DNA of 64,000 nucleotides from assembly GCF_001583495.1 (NCBI RefSeq), contig NZ_LQAQ01000042.1, positions 1 to 64,000 on the forward strand. The letters run 5' to 3'. Source of the DNA: Flammeovirga sp. SJP92 (GTDB lineage Bacteria > Bacteroidota > Bacteroidia > Cytophagales > Flammeovirgaceae). The notes below the pieces were generated by a model that had not been told where the DNA came from, did not search any database, and worked only from the letters and a program-made list of their open reading frames with translations. Made by a program: the position numbers and the translations under genes. Below, in pieces: positions 51,133 through 59,833 of the stretch (position 1 is its first letter; every line of letters begins with the position of its first letter).

Positions 51133-51660
51133 TTATTTTAAGACAAAATTTTTCAATTCTTCATAATCATGGAAATCAGTATTATGGAAAATTGTTTTGT
51201 TTTGATCAATGACTAAAGTGACAGGAATGGCTCCATCCCAATTCGCATTCACTTTGCCTAGCCATGCATTGGCATCAGCATCATCCAGCCATAAGGTAGG
51301 GGTTGTGAGGTTCTTTTTTTTGATATAAGTCGAAAGATTTTTTTCATTCATATCCAAGCTGATCAAAACAACTTTTGCTTTTTGACCATTTGCTTTGAAT
51401 TCTTCTTCCAACTGCTGGAAATAAGGAAGTTCTTTTACACAAGGCTTACACCAAGTTGCCCAGAAATTTATCACTCTAAGTGTATCATCTTTGTGAGTGA
51501 ATAAAGGAGCTAAGCCATCAAATTTATTGAATTTTAAAACTTCTTGCTGTTCAAGCTGAATCACTTCATCCGGTTGTAAAACCAATGGTTTTTCTTGACT
51601 ACAAGAAAAAAAGAAAAGTAATGTGATGAGTGATAATGTGTTTTTAAAAAAGTTTGACAT
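51133..51660 (-). CDS. TlpA-like thiol-disulfide lipoprotein
   Basis: A 175-residue lipoprotein from the ATG at 51660 (lipobox FFSC, Cys about residue 20); an upstream ATG adds six non-typical residues. The TlpA-type active site FWATWCKPCVKEL, LISLDMNEKNLSTY and the cis-Pro segment GAIPVTLVID are clear. It reduces disulfides in envelope proteins, e.g. for cytochrome maturation. Confidence 0.9.
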   Translation of the reverse strand: MSNFFKNTLSLITLLFFFSCSQEKPLVLQPDEVIQLEQQEVLKFNKFDGLAPLFTHKDDTLRVINFWATWCKPCVKELPYFQQLEEEFKANGQKAKVVLISLDMNEKNLSTYIKKKNLTTPTLWLDDADANAWLGKVNANWDGAIPVTLVIDQNKTIFHNTDFHDYEELKNFVLK

Positions 51661-51941
51661 AATGTTATGGAAGTTCATTTATAATTCAATTCTAAATTTA
51701 GCATAAATGGTCAAAAAGTACATAGCTGAGGTTTAAATAATTTATTTATCTTTTTTAATCAATTTCACACTAAGTGTAGTACAGGGCATTTTTTGATGAA
51801 AAATAAATACCTTAAAAATAAGATTTATCAGCGGAAACAAGCAGATTAAAATCATATCTTACTTTTTAGGTATCACAAATTTGAACTGATTGTGAGTATT
51901 AACAGTAGTAAGAGTCATATCTATTTATCCAATTAGTAATT

Positions 51942-52124
51942 ATGTCAACTTTAACCCCTAACTCAAAAAGAAAACTGGTTGTTATCTGTCTGATAACACT
52001 GTTTACTATGTCGACTGCAATCATTCTTGATCAAAAAATCGAAAAATTAAATTTAGAAAAGGATTCACTAGTGGTGAACGGTGTATTAAACCAGCATCAC
52101 CTCAGGTGGCATTATACACATTAA
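51942..52124 (+). CDS. Small single-pass membrane peptide
   Basis: A 60-residue protein with one hydrophobic helix (about residues 12-28) after a basic N-terminus (SKRKL) and a polar tail ending in HHLRWHYTH. No family recognised. Moderate confidence because of the small size; it is followed by a similar small gene. Confidence 0.45.
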   Translation: MSTLTPNSKRKLVVICLITLFTMSTAIILDQKIEKLNLEKDSLVVNGVLNQHHLRWHYTH

Positions 52125-52223
52125 ATTGTACTTTAGGAGGTAATGATTGCATATTTGATTAAAATTCTTTTGATGTAATTGTATTTTATATACATTGGTT
52201 GTAGACCAACCTAAATACTTTTT

Positions 52224-52439
52224 ATGATTAAAAGCTTTTTAATTATTTGCTGTCTGGCGTTGTTTATTGTAGCGTCAGTTTTTATCGCTGGAGGCTTAAC
52301 ACATGAAGAAAGAGAAAAGTCTTCTGTTTCAGAACAATTCATTGAACAAGAGATTCAAATACCCCTGACATTCTCTAAAACCACGGGCTTCGAAGAAGTC
52401 AAATTAAAGCCCCTGCGAATTTACCTTAGTGAAAGGTAA
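52224..52439 (+). CDS. Small exported or membrane-anchored protein
   Basis: A 71-residue protein with a hydrophobic N-terminus (residues 4-24) and a polar, acidic remainder. A terminator 22 bp downstream supports it as a real gene. Unknown function. Confidence 0.5.
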   Translation: MIKSFLIICCLALFIVASVFIAGGLTHEEREKSSVSEQFIEQEIQIPLTFSKTTGFEEVKLKPLRIYLSER

Positions 52440-52461
52440 TGTTAGCCTAATTGTAAAAAGG

Positions 52462-52497
52462 AAGCTCTCCGATCAGTCGGGGAGCTTTTGTTTTTTT
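52462..52497 (+). terminator. Rho-independent terminator
   Basis: An 11-bp stem AAGCTCTCCGA/TCGGGGAGCTT (one G-U) with loop TCAG and a T-run ends the small gene at 52224. Confidence 0.9.
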
Positions 52498-52547
52498 GAA
52501 GGAAAATGTATTTCGAGAAGGTAATAATCCAAAATGTCATCAAAATA

Positions 52548-52583
52548 AAAAATCCCTTATTACAACTGAATAGTAATAAGGGA
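52548..52583 (-). terminator. Rho-independent terminator of the stressosome operon
   Basis: An 11-bp stem TCCCTTATTAC/GTAATAAGGGA followed on the - strand by TTTTTTATTTT, 22 bp after the last gene of the operon. Confidence 0.9.
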
Positions 52584-52604
52584 CCATCGTTGAATGAAAC
52601 TATT

Positions 52605-52937
52605 TTAAAAACTCAAAATAGCCTCTTCATATTTGTCTTGTACTTCAATGATCAAATCAAAGCCAGATATTTTTAAAATCTCCTTTACCACATCATTTGC
52701 TTCACACACAATGAACTTCCCTTGTACTGCTTTGATACTTTTGGAAGCGGATAGAAATACTCTTAATCCTGAACTACTCATGTAAGAGACATCTTTTAAG
52801 TTTAATAAAAGCTTTGTATTCCCTTCATCAATTAATTTCAAAACCTCTTTTTCTACAATCGGCGAAGTACTGGCGTCCATGAAACCATTCACGTGTACTA
52901 CAGAAATGTCTTTGATATTTGTTACTTCTATTTCCAT
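52605..52937 (-). CDS. STAS-domain anti-anti-sigma factor-like protein (RsbV-like)
   Basis: A 110-residue single STAS domain with the phosphorylation loop DVSYMSSSGLRVFL (candidate Ser in SSSG), as in SpoIIAA/RsbV proteins. It is the substrate of a switch kinase and is dephosphorylated by a SpoIIE-type phosphatase; both activities are found in the gene just upstream (2-bp gap). Last gene of the stressosome operon. Its partner is not known, as no sigma-B-like factor is encoded here. Confidence 0.88.
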   Translation of the reverse strand: MEIEVTNIKDISVVHVNGFMDASTSPIVEKEVLKLIDEGNTKLLLNLKDVSYMSSSGLRVFLSASKSIKAVQGKFIVCEANDVVKEILKISGFDLIIEVQDKYEEAILSF

Positions 52938-52939
52938 TA

Positions 52940-54571
52940 CTATATCTTTAAGAATAATGTTATTTTATTTTGGTCGTCGATACGTTTATAATCAATTTTA
53001 CTTGCTAGATTCTTTACAATATGTATTCCTAAACCTCCAATGGGCCTATCTTCAACGGATAAGGTAGTATCAGGAGCTTCTTTTTCTAAAGGATTGAAAG
53101 CAATACCATTATCAAGAATCTGAATTTTTAAGCCACTTTTATTTTCAAGGCAAAATACTTTTAATTGAATATCCGTAATTTTTAACTCATTATTAGCATA
53201 ATTAGTAGTGTTACTGATCAATTCGTCTAAAACGATCTGTACTTTCTGTATAAAAGCTAAAGGATAGTTGTTGTCTTCGAGAAAGTGATGGATTAATGGC
53301 GTGACTTTTTCTTTTTCATCGTAACTGGCTTTGAAGTTAATGGAAAAGTCAGGTGTACTCACTTTAGCATATTTCACACAAAGTACTGTGATGTCATCAG
53401 CTTGTTCTGATCCTTTTTCATGCGTGCTGATATCCTCAATTACAATATCCACTAGTGACTTCAACTTTTGAGCTTTTGATGCTTCTAAAAGGTCTATCAG
53501 TCGTTGATCCGAGTATAATTCATGGTTAATATTTTGTGCCTCGGTAACTCCATCGGTATAAGCAAAAATCAGCTGACCTGAGTTTAATTGTAATGTAGAT
53601 TGAGAATACTCAAAGCCTTCCAATGCTCCAACTACTGGACCGTGTCTGTCATCTAATTTTAATGTCTTTTCATTTTCAGATAGAATATAGGATGGATTAT
53701 GTCCAGCGTTAGTGTAAATCAGTTCTCCAGTTTTGATATTCAATAAGGCCAGGAAAATTGTGACAAACATGTTATTTTTATTTTCTTTGGCAATTTCAGT
53801 ATTTACATGTGTAATTATCTGACTTGTTGAATGTTCCGTGATGGCAACACTTCTCAATAAGGATTTTGTCATGGCCATCAACAAAGCCGCAGGAACTCCT
53901 TTTCCAGAAACATCACCAACTGTAAAATAGAGGTAATTATCGTCAATAATCTGAAAGTCATAAAAGTCTCCACCTACTTCACGTGCAGGAACTAACTTGG
54001 CATGCACATCAATATTATCATCGGAAGGAAAATCGGTGGGCAACATACTCATTTGAATGTTTTGCCCAACAGCCAACTCACTCTCCATTCTTGCACTATT
54101 GTCTTTGGCTCTTTTTAGGCTTTCATACGAATCTTGTAAGTCTTTATTTTTAGACTGTAATTCTTTTAATAGTTCATCACGTGATCTTTCATTAAAAGTA
54201 AGAACTGCATCTTCTAAGCGATCGGCAGGGAAACGTTTATCAATAAAAAGTTCAAGAGCATCATCTTTGATATCAATGTTTACGTGGTGCAGGTAAATAG
54301 TAGGAATTTCCTTTGCAATAGCATAAAAAGGATCAAATATTCTTATTGTGATGTTTTTAACTTGATCTCCCATCGTCAGTATTTCTGTATCAAGATACAC
54401 TTGTTGATGATCAATCATAATTTTTTTTAAGAGTGTAGAAAGCATTGTGGCAATTTTAACAGAGAAACTGTTATCGTCGAAACATATTAAAAAAGCCTGA
54501 TAGACTTTCTTCCTCAAGTTCACAACGTCTTGTTCGTTTACTATTTTTTGTCTGCTAAATTGTTCAAACAT
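52940..54571 (-). CDS. SpoIIE-type phosphatase fused to an RsbW-like HATPase
   Basis: A 543-residue protein. The N-terminal ~130 residues form an unknown sensor-like region, followed by a coiled coil. The PP2C/SpoIIE phosphatase runs about 175-380 (AREVGGDFYDF, TVGDVSGKGVPAALLMA, FAYTDGVTEAQN). A C-terminal HATPase_c switch-kinase domain follows (LDELISNTTNYANN, ILDNGIAFNP, GGLGIHIVKNL). The fusion couples phosphatase and kinase of the partner-switch in one chain. It overlaps the upstream gene by one base and precedes the STAS gene. Confidence 0.92.
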   Translation of the reverse strand: MFEQFSRQKIVNEQDVVNLRKKVYQAFLICFDDNSFSVKIATMLSTLLKKIMIDHQQVYLDTEILTMGDQVKNITIRIFDPFYAIAKEIPTIYLHHVNIDIKDDALELFIDKRFPADRLEDAVLTFNERSRDELLKELQSKNKDLQDSYESLKRAKDNSARMESELAVGQNIQMSMLPTDFPSDDNIDVHAKLVPAREVGGDFYDFQIIDDNYLYFTVGDVSGKGVPAALLMAMTKSLLRSVAITEHSTSQIITHVNTEIAKENKNNMFVTIFLALLNIKTGELIYTNAGHNPSYILSENEKTLKLDDRHGPVVGALEGFEYSQSTLQLNSGQLIFAYTDGVTEAQNINHELYSDQRLIDLLEASKAQKLKSLVDIVIEDISTHEKGSEQADDITVLCVKYAKVSTPDFSINFKASYDEKEKVTPLIHHFLEDNNYPLAFIQKVQIVLDELISNTTNYANNELKITDIQLKVFCLENKSGLKIQILDNGIAFNPLEKEAPDTTLSVEDRPIGGLGIHIVKNLASKIDYKRIDDQNKITLFLKI

Positions 54572-55155
54572 TATTTTCTAATTTTTACAGCGATAAGAGA
54601 GGCATCGTCAAAAATTGAACCCCATTGTTTAATGATTTTTTTTGCTAATATTTCGCTGGAGAATAAATGGTAGTTTTTAAATTTCTCATTTGCAAAGGAA
54701 GAATCTACACCGTCACTGTACATCAAAATCACATCTTCATCATGGAGGTTTCTGCTGCTTACTTTTGCTGTTCTTCCTCTCACACCCAGCAGACCATCTG
54801 TCGATAATAATGTAACGTTTCCATCATTGATTACTCTGCAGGTAATATTGCCCAAACTGCCAAAGTAAAGGGTGTTATGAAGAATAGTACCAATGCCCAA
54901 TGCAGCGCCTTCACTTCCAAGCATATGCTGATGGGTTTCTTGGATAAGTCTGCTGATGTCGGTATGAAAGTTTTGGGAGATAAATGCTTTGATTTTTTGT
55001 GAAATCTCAAAAGCAGGAGCACCATGACCTATACCATCAATTACAGCAAAAAAACAGATGTCTTCCTGCTGATGAATAAAAATAGCATCGCCGTTTTTCT
55101 TTTCTCCGGCAATGGGTCGGGTGTATCCTCCAATATCGATTTTTATTTTTTCCAA
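54571..55155 (-). CDS. RsbX-like PP2C phosphatase
   Basis: A 194-residue short SpoIIE/PP2C domain with DIGGYTRPIAGEKKNGD, FAVIDGIGHG and VILMYSDGVDSSF. In stressosomes RsbX dephosphorylates RsbR and RsbS to reset the complex. It overlaps rsbT-like by 13 bp and abuts the SpoIIE-HATPase gene, showing translational coupling through the whole operon. Confidence 0.88.
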   Translation of the reverse strand: MEKIKIDIGGYTRPIAGEKKNGDAIFIHQQEDICFFAVIDGIGHGAPAFEISQKIKAFISQNFHTDISRLIQETHQHMLGSEGAALGIGTILHNTLYFGSLGNITCRVINDGNVTLLSTDGLLGVRGRTAKVSSRNLHDEDVILMYSDGVDSSFANEKFKNYHLFSSEILAKKIIKQWGSIFDDASLIAVKIRK

Positions 55156-55532
55156 TATGTTACTTTGATATGAGTTCCAGTTTCAGGTGTTGAATTAATT
55201 TCTAAAAGGTCTGAGATTCTTTTGATGCCCGGTAATCCAAGTCCCAATGAACCTCCAGTAGAATAGTTGTCCTTCAATGCCTTCTCAATATCCTTTATTG
55301 ATGGGCCATTGTCAATAGCTTCAATTAAAATTCCTTCATTTTTATGAGTAGAAACTTTAGAAAAACGAACAAATCCACTTTCAGCATATTTTATGATATT
55401 ATAAGCCAGTTCAGATATGATGATTGAAACTTTTGTAGTTTCTAATGTATTCATACCAATATCTTTAGCAAAGTTCATGGCTTCATGACTGGCATAATGA
55501 ATATCATTTTCAGACTTTATTCTAATAGTCAT
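55143..55532 (-). CDS. RsbT-like serine kinase
   Basis: A 129-residue HATPase_c protein with the N box SELAYNIIKYA, the G1 box EAIDNGPSI and the G2 region GGSLGLGLPGIKR. RsbT phosphorylates RsbS/RsbR in the stressosome and then activates a downstream phosphatase. It overlaps both neighbours by 11-13 bp. Confidence 0.9.
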   Translation of the reverse strand: MTIRIKSENDIHYASHEAMNFAKDIGMNTLETTKVSIIISELAYNIIKYAESGFVRFSKVSTHKNEGILIEAIDNGPSIKDIEKALKDNYSTGGSLGLGLPGIKRISDLLEINSTPETGTHIKVTYWKK

Positions 55533-55899
55533 TTGTTTTGTCCAATATTATAATAGCTTCATCTAAGCTAATGGAATAAAGTAGGTTGTCAATATTTGCG
55601 TCCATCATAATTAACGATGAAACAACGGAGGGCCTTAGCCCAGAGATAACGGTATTAAAACCTGTGAGTTTAATCATATTGATAATGGATTTTATTCTTT
55701 CAAAATCCACCAAATCAATAATCTCTAAACCAGAGAGATCAAATATGATCCCTTTAATATCAGTATGTTGCACAATCTCATGCAAGAGTTCCTGCTGAAA
55801 CAACTTAAGAAGATCTTCGTGCAGGTCCAATTGGAAAGAAGCAATGATACATTGACTGTGCAATTGGATTGGAATGCCTGATTTAACCCAATTACCCAT
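55522..55899 (-). CDS. RsbS-like STAS protein lacking the phospho-serine
   Basis: A 125-residue STAS protein of the RsbS type, located between RsbR and RsbT as usual. The motif corresponding to DMIDSFIAK of Bacillus RsbS (the phosphorylated Ser59) here reads LEIIDLVDFERI, so a Leu takes its place. The rest (GIIFDLSGLE, FNTVISGLRPSV) keeps the fold. It overlaps the rsbT-like gene by 11 bp. Confidence 0.85.
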   Translation of the reverse strand: MGNWVKSGIPIQLHSQCIIASFQLDLHEDLLKLFQQELLHEIVQHTDIKGIIFDLSGLEIIDLVDFERIKSIINMIKLTGFNTVISGLRPSVVSSLIMMDANIDNLLYSISLDEAIIILDKTNDY

Positions 55900-55901
55900 A
55901 G

Positions 55902-56789
55902 CTACTTTTTCACAATTTTCATGTTCAATTTTTCAAAAGCAATCTCAATGGCTGCTTTTAGATTGGCTGTAGTTCTGATAGTTCCCACATCAATACCAAG
56001 CTCAACAATGGTTTGGGCCACTGCGGGTGATAAACCAGAAATAATACATTCGCAACCCATCAATTTTGTGGCCTTAGTAATTTTGATAAGGTGATTGGCC
56101 ACAGCTGTATCTACAACAGCAACACCAGAAATATCCAAAATGAAACTTTGAGCGTGGTGTTGTGAAATATAGTTTAAAGTATTGTCCATAATGTCCTGTG
56201 CTCTTCTTGAGTCAATCAACCCAACAACAGGAAGAAGTAATAACCCGTCCCAGAGTTGAGTGACAGGAGTAGACATTGCCATAAGTGTCTTGCTTTGAGC
56301 AGTAATTTTTTGATTAACAATGTGCTCATAACTTTGTACAATAATGGTCATGTCCATATGAACAATCTTGTTCAAGGCTCTTCTAATTTTATCAATTTTT
56401 TCCCTTGACCAATCTTGAATTAACAGTACTTCAATAAAAAGACTTAAGAAGTGATCCACGCCTGCCAAATAGATTTCTTGTGATAGACCAATTCTAGCAT
56501 GAACTTCACCCACACTTTTTCTTGTGGCAACATACTGATCATCAATATTTGCATCAAAAAACTCTTCCCAGAAACTTAATTGCATACGTTGAACTCTATG
56601 GAGAGTGGCAGGGTCAGCAAAATACTCTTGAAATTCAGCTGTTGTTTTCAGCCATTTATACCATGATTCAACCATTTTTGGCACCTCATTAATGGCCACA
56701 GGTTTAAACTCATGTATTGCATCTATATCTTCTTTTGTAATCCCATATAAATCACAAAGCTGAGTGGCATTTCTAGATATCACTTCCAT
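55902..56789 (-). CDS. RsbR-like stressosome sensor with protoglobin N-domain
   Basis: A 295-residue protein with an N-terminal sensor-globin (protoglobin-like) fold. It contains FWEEFFDANID and SVGEVHARIGL, where His97 is the likely heme ligand. A linker leads into a C-terminal STAS domain with ILDISGVAVVDTAVA (conserved phospho-Thr) and IISGLSPAVAQTI (second site Ser in place of Thr). The design suggests an oxygen- or NO-sensing stressosome. It is the first gene of the six-gene operon. Confidence 0.88.
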   Translation of the reverse strand: MEVISRNATQLCDLYGITKEDIDAIHEFKPVAINEVPKMVESWYKWLKTTAEFQEYFADPATLHRVQRMQLSFWEEFFDANIDDQYVATRKSVGEVHARIGLSQEIYLAGVDHFLSLFIEVLLIQDWSREKIDKIRRALNKIVHMDMTIIVQSYEHIVNQKITAQSKTLMAMSTPVTQLWDGLLLLPVVGLIDSRRAQDIMDNTLNYISQHHAQSFILDISGVAVVDTAVANHLIKITKATKLMGCECIISGLSPAVAQTIVELGIDVGTIRTTANLKAAIEIAFEKLNMKIVKK

Positions 56790-57155
56790 TAGTATTAGAT
56801 AGTATTGAGGAAAAAATGTTTCATTAAAAACAAATTTAAGGTTTAGTTGTTAATTAGCAATTATTATTTAATATAAACGCTCAGACAAAATTATTTAATA
56901 CTAATTCCAATTATTGTTTTGCGATTACTGCTTTAAAAAACGATCAATAGAGAACCACTTTTCGCCTGTTTTTAGCGTTGTACTTACAAAAAAACAATTG
57001 AGAATTAGCTGTCAATTCATTTTGACTCAGTACTTAGAACGTTTTATTTTGAATATCGTCCAACGGATAAAATTATTATGTATCACTTAATAACTTGAAA
57101 TACTTTACTATATTATCTTTATTAACCATAATTGTTAGACTTATACCGATCATAA
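56790..57155. other. Intergenic region upstream of the stressosome operon
   Basis: This 366-bp gap between divergent genes has a possible - strand -7 box TAATTTTG (56893-56886), without a good -33. At 57021-57036 it has TTTGACTCAGTACTTA, a degenerate copy of the MITE family A end. Nothing else is recognised. Confidence 0.4.
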
Positions 57156-57698
57156 ATGAATAACACAACTAAACCTAAAATAAAATTGAAACCCTTGGAA
57201 ATGGAGGATGCAAATGCCATTTTCAAGATTATTGATCATCAAAGAGAATACATAGGACAATGGTTGCCTTTTGTACAATACACTCGTGAAATTGAAGATA
57301 CCCGAAAGTTTGTTTCTTCTATGCTGGAGGGACCTGAACAACATCTTTCGGAGGTATATTCCATTATGCTGAATGATGAATTGATTGGGCTAATTAGTTT
57401 TAAGGATATCAGTAAAGTAAACCAAAGTACAGAAATTGGATATTGGATTTCTAGGGATTTCCAAGGGCAGGGAATTATGACCAACGCTGTGAGACAATTA
57501 TGTAAAATTGCATTTGAGGAATGGGATATGAATAGAGTAGTCATTAAGTGTGCGGAAGGGAATATTCCAAGTAAAAGGATTCCAGAGAAAATTGGTTTCC
57601 AATATGAAGGTACAGAACGTGAAAGTATTGTGATGATTGATGGTAATTTTGTCAATTTGGAAGTGTTTAGTTTACTGAAGAGTGATACCATAAAATAG
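57156..57698 (+). CDS. GNAT acetyltransferase, RimJ/RimL-like
   Basis: A 180-residue GNAT enzyme with the RimJ/RimL pattern: IKLKPLEMEDANAIFKIIDH at the start, the acetyl-CoA pocket WISRDFQGQGIMTNAV, and VVIKCAEGNIPSKRIPEKIGF. Such enzymes acetylate N-termini of ribosomal proteins or small amines; the substrate is unknown. It is divergent from the stressosome operon. Confidence 0.9.
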   Translation: MNNTTKPKIKLKPLEMEDANAIFKIIDHQREYIGQWLPFVQYTREIEDTRKFVSSMLEGPEQHLSEVYSIMLNDELIGLISFKDISKVNQSTEIGYWISRDFQGQGIMTNAVRQLCKIAFEEWDMNRVVIKCAEGNIPSKRIPEKIGFQYEGTERESIVMIDGNFVNLEVFSLLKSDTIK

Positions 57699-57761
57699 TG
57701 TATGTTTTTTCTTTTTGTAGACTACGAGTGTCCATAATATTAAGAACAATTTCTTTTGATT

Positions 57762-58718
57762 ATGAGTACCTTAATTATCTCTTTACTTCTGTTATTTCAT
57801 CTCCATTCAGATACGATTGATTATTCAAATTATTATAAAGAAGTTATTGAAATAGAAGAGATGATTGCAGATGAACTTTATAGTGATGCATTAAATCTAT
57901 ATCAATCATTATTCAATCAATACCCTTTTATTTTTAAAAGAGACCTAATCATTGCAGCTCAATTGGCCTTATTTTTAAACGAGAAAACAAAAGCCGAGGC
58001 ATTGATTTTAAGATGTTTTAAATCAGGTTGGGAATGGAAACATTTTAAGAAGAATAAGTGGCTTGATGAAGTTTTTTCAGCTGAAGAAATTAAAGTTTTC
58101 AAAGAAAAAGCTGCTCAGTTCAACAAAGATTATTTTTCTCAATTAGATCTTTCTACAAGAGAAAAAGTACATTTGATGTTTAAAAAAGATCAGCAGAAAG
58201 CTTTAGGTGCTTTTTTTAAAATGGGAGATAAAGCATATGATAAATACACCAATACTAAATTTGCTCCTCACAGTGAAAATCAGTTGGCGACTTTGAAGGA
58301 AATTATGAAAGTGAAAGGTTATCCTGGTGAACAATTGATAGGTAATAGCTATTGGGGTTCTACTATTCTTTCACATCATAATTCAATTTCATATGAATAT
58401 GTTAAACAGGACACATTGTTTGATGATTTGAAACCTTATTTAAAAAAATCACTTAAAAATGGACAGATTTCCCCTTATGAATTAGCTTTGATGGAAGATT
58501 GGAAAAACGCCGTGTTAAATGATACAACCACTAAACCTTTTGGCTATTTAAATCCACCTATTGAAACCAATATTAACCAAATTAATAATAATAGGAGGGG
58601 AATCGGGTTGAGATCTGTAGAATTAAGAAATCAATTGGTGAAAATAGAGGAAAAAACGGGCCTCAACTTTTATTTGCCTGATTGGGTGAAGGGAGAAATT
58701 AAAATATTAGAAAACTAG
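57762..58718 (+). CDS. Exported DUF6624-like protein
   Basis: A 318-residue protein from ATG 57762, with an N-terminal hydrophobic leader (MSTLIISLLLLFHLHS). The second half has the DUF6624-like pattern IMKVKGYPGEQLIGNSYWGS, then KPYLKKSLKNGQISPYELALMEDW, and a closing NNRRGIGL segment. Function unknown. A GNAT gene follows after 8 bp. Confidence 0.7.
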   Translation: MSTLIISLLLLFHLHSDTIDYSNYYKEVIEIEEMIADELYSDALNLYQSLFNQYPFIFKRDLIIAAQLALFLNEKTKAEALILRCFKSGWEWKHFKKNKWLDEVFSAEEIKVFKEKAAQFNKDYFSQLDLSTREKVHLMFKKDQQKALGAFFKMGDKAYDKYTNTKFAPHSENQLATLKEIMKVKGYPGEQLIGNSYWGSTILSHHNSISYEYVKQDTLFDDLKPYLKKSLKNGQISPYELALMEDWKNAVLNDTTTKPFGYLNPPIETNINQINNNRRGIGLRSVELRNQLVKIEEKTGLNFYLPDWVKGEIKILEN

Positions 58719-58726
58719 ATGATCAA

Positions 58727-59134
58727 ATGAACATAACAATATCGAATACAAGAACTATTGATAAAAATAAAATTGTTAAACTTTATGAGTTGAATGAATG
58801 GAGTGCGGCTCAAAAGCCAGATGTGCTTTATCAGGCTTTAATAAATTCACATTCTTTAGTTTCTGCTTGGGACGGCGATGAGTTGGTAGGCATTGGAAAT
58901 GCCATTTCAGATGGTTTTTTAGTAGTATATTATCCGCATTTATTGATTCACCCTGAATATCAAGGGAAAGGAATTGGTAAAATGATCATGGAGAAAATGT
59001 TTCTAAAGTACAAGGGTTTTCATATGCAGATGTTGACTTCAGATGGCGAAGCCGTTCGATTTTATGAAAAGATGGGCTTTACTAAGGCTGGAAATACCAC
59101 GCCAATGTGGATTTATGATGGAAAGGAACATTAA
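58727..59134 (+). CDS. GNAT family acetyltransferase
   Basis: A 135-residue GNAT with the acetyl-CoA loop HPEYQGKGIGKMIMEKM and a C-terminal SDGEAVRFYEKMGFTKAG. Compact members of this group often acetylate small molecules. It lies 8 bp after the DUF6624-like gene, probably in the same transcript. Confidence 0.9.
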   Translation: MNITISNTRTIDKNKIVKLYELNEWSAAQKPDVLYQALINSHSLVSAWDGDELVGIGNAISDGFLVVYYPHLLIHPEYQGKGIGKMIMEKMFLKYKGFHMQMLTSDGEAVRFYEKMGFTKAGNTTPMWIYDGKEH

Positions 59135-59170
59135 TAAAAACTCCAATTACTAATAAGAAGTAATTGGAGT
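59135..59170 (-). terminator. Rho-independent terminator
   Basis: A perfect 12-bp stem ACTCCAATTACT/AGTAATTGGAGT with a 7-nt loop; a TTTTT follows on the - strand. It ends the redox operon at 60427-59184. Confidence 0.9.
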
Positions 59171-59183
59171 AACTGTAGTTAGG

Positions 59184-59831
59184 CTAAACTGCTTCTAATT
59201 CTGCAATTAAAACATCTGGATTGGGACGTTTTGTGTAATCCACAGAATATTCAGCATACTTTATAATTCCATCCGTGCCGATGATAAATCTTGCAGGAAC
59301 TGGCAGTGTCCATGAGTCATCACCATTATATTCGTCTAATTTGATTTTGAATGTATCGCGGTATAATGACTTCAATGGATCAACCATTTCCCATTTCAAA
59401 CCAAATTGACCTGCGGTTGTATTTTCAGTATCTCTCAAAAGGTCGAAGTTCAAACGTTGTTGTTCTACAATCTTAAGGTTATTTGCTACAGTTTGTGGGG
59501 AGATGCTTACCATATTGACACCCATTTCATCAAACTGTTTTTTAAATCTTTTCAAGAAGGCCAAATCCGTATTACAGTAAGGACACCAAACACCTCTGTA
59601 GAAAGTGATGACCAAAGGACCTTTTTGTAAAAGTTCCTCACTCGAAACCATTTCTCCATTGTGGTTTGGCAAGGAGAAAGCAGGTGCTTCGTCTCCAGCT
59701 TTTAAAATTCCGTCACCAATACCTGATGCTTCCAAATCACGAGTGGCTTGGTGCATAATTTTTACAAATTCAGGAGGCATTCCACCTTCAATTTTCTCTT
59801 TGAGTCTACTAAGTGATTCTTGTAATTCCAT
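59184..59831 (-). CDS. Peroxiredoxin-like (AhpC/TSA) protein
   Basis: A 215-residue cytoplasmic peroxiredoxin-like enzyme with the site TFYRGVWCPYCNTDL (CPYC), an N-terminal helix, and a DTENTTAGQFGLKWEM segment that is characteristic of this Prx-like group. It likely reduces peroxides or disulfides. It lies 2 bp after a quinone reductase gene, so the pair acts in oxidative or electrophile stress. Confidence 0.9.
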   Translation of the reverse strand: MELQESLSRLKEKIEGGMPPEFVKIMHQATRDLEASGIGDGILKAGDEAPAFSLPNHNGEMVSSEELLQKGPLVITFYRGVWCPYCNTDLAFLKRFKKQFDEMGVNMVSISPQTVANNLKIVEQQRLNFDLLRDTENTTAGQFGLKWEMVDPLKSLYRDTFKIKLDEYNGDDSWTLPVPARFIIGTDGIIKYAEYSVDYTKRPNPDVLIAELEAV

Positions 59832-59833
59832 GA

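Noticed and set aside
52605-56789. Sigma-B regulon locus
   Set aside because: No sigma factor gene is present next to the module, and Bacteroidota are not known to have sigma-B, so the name was not used.
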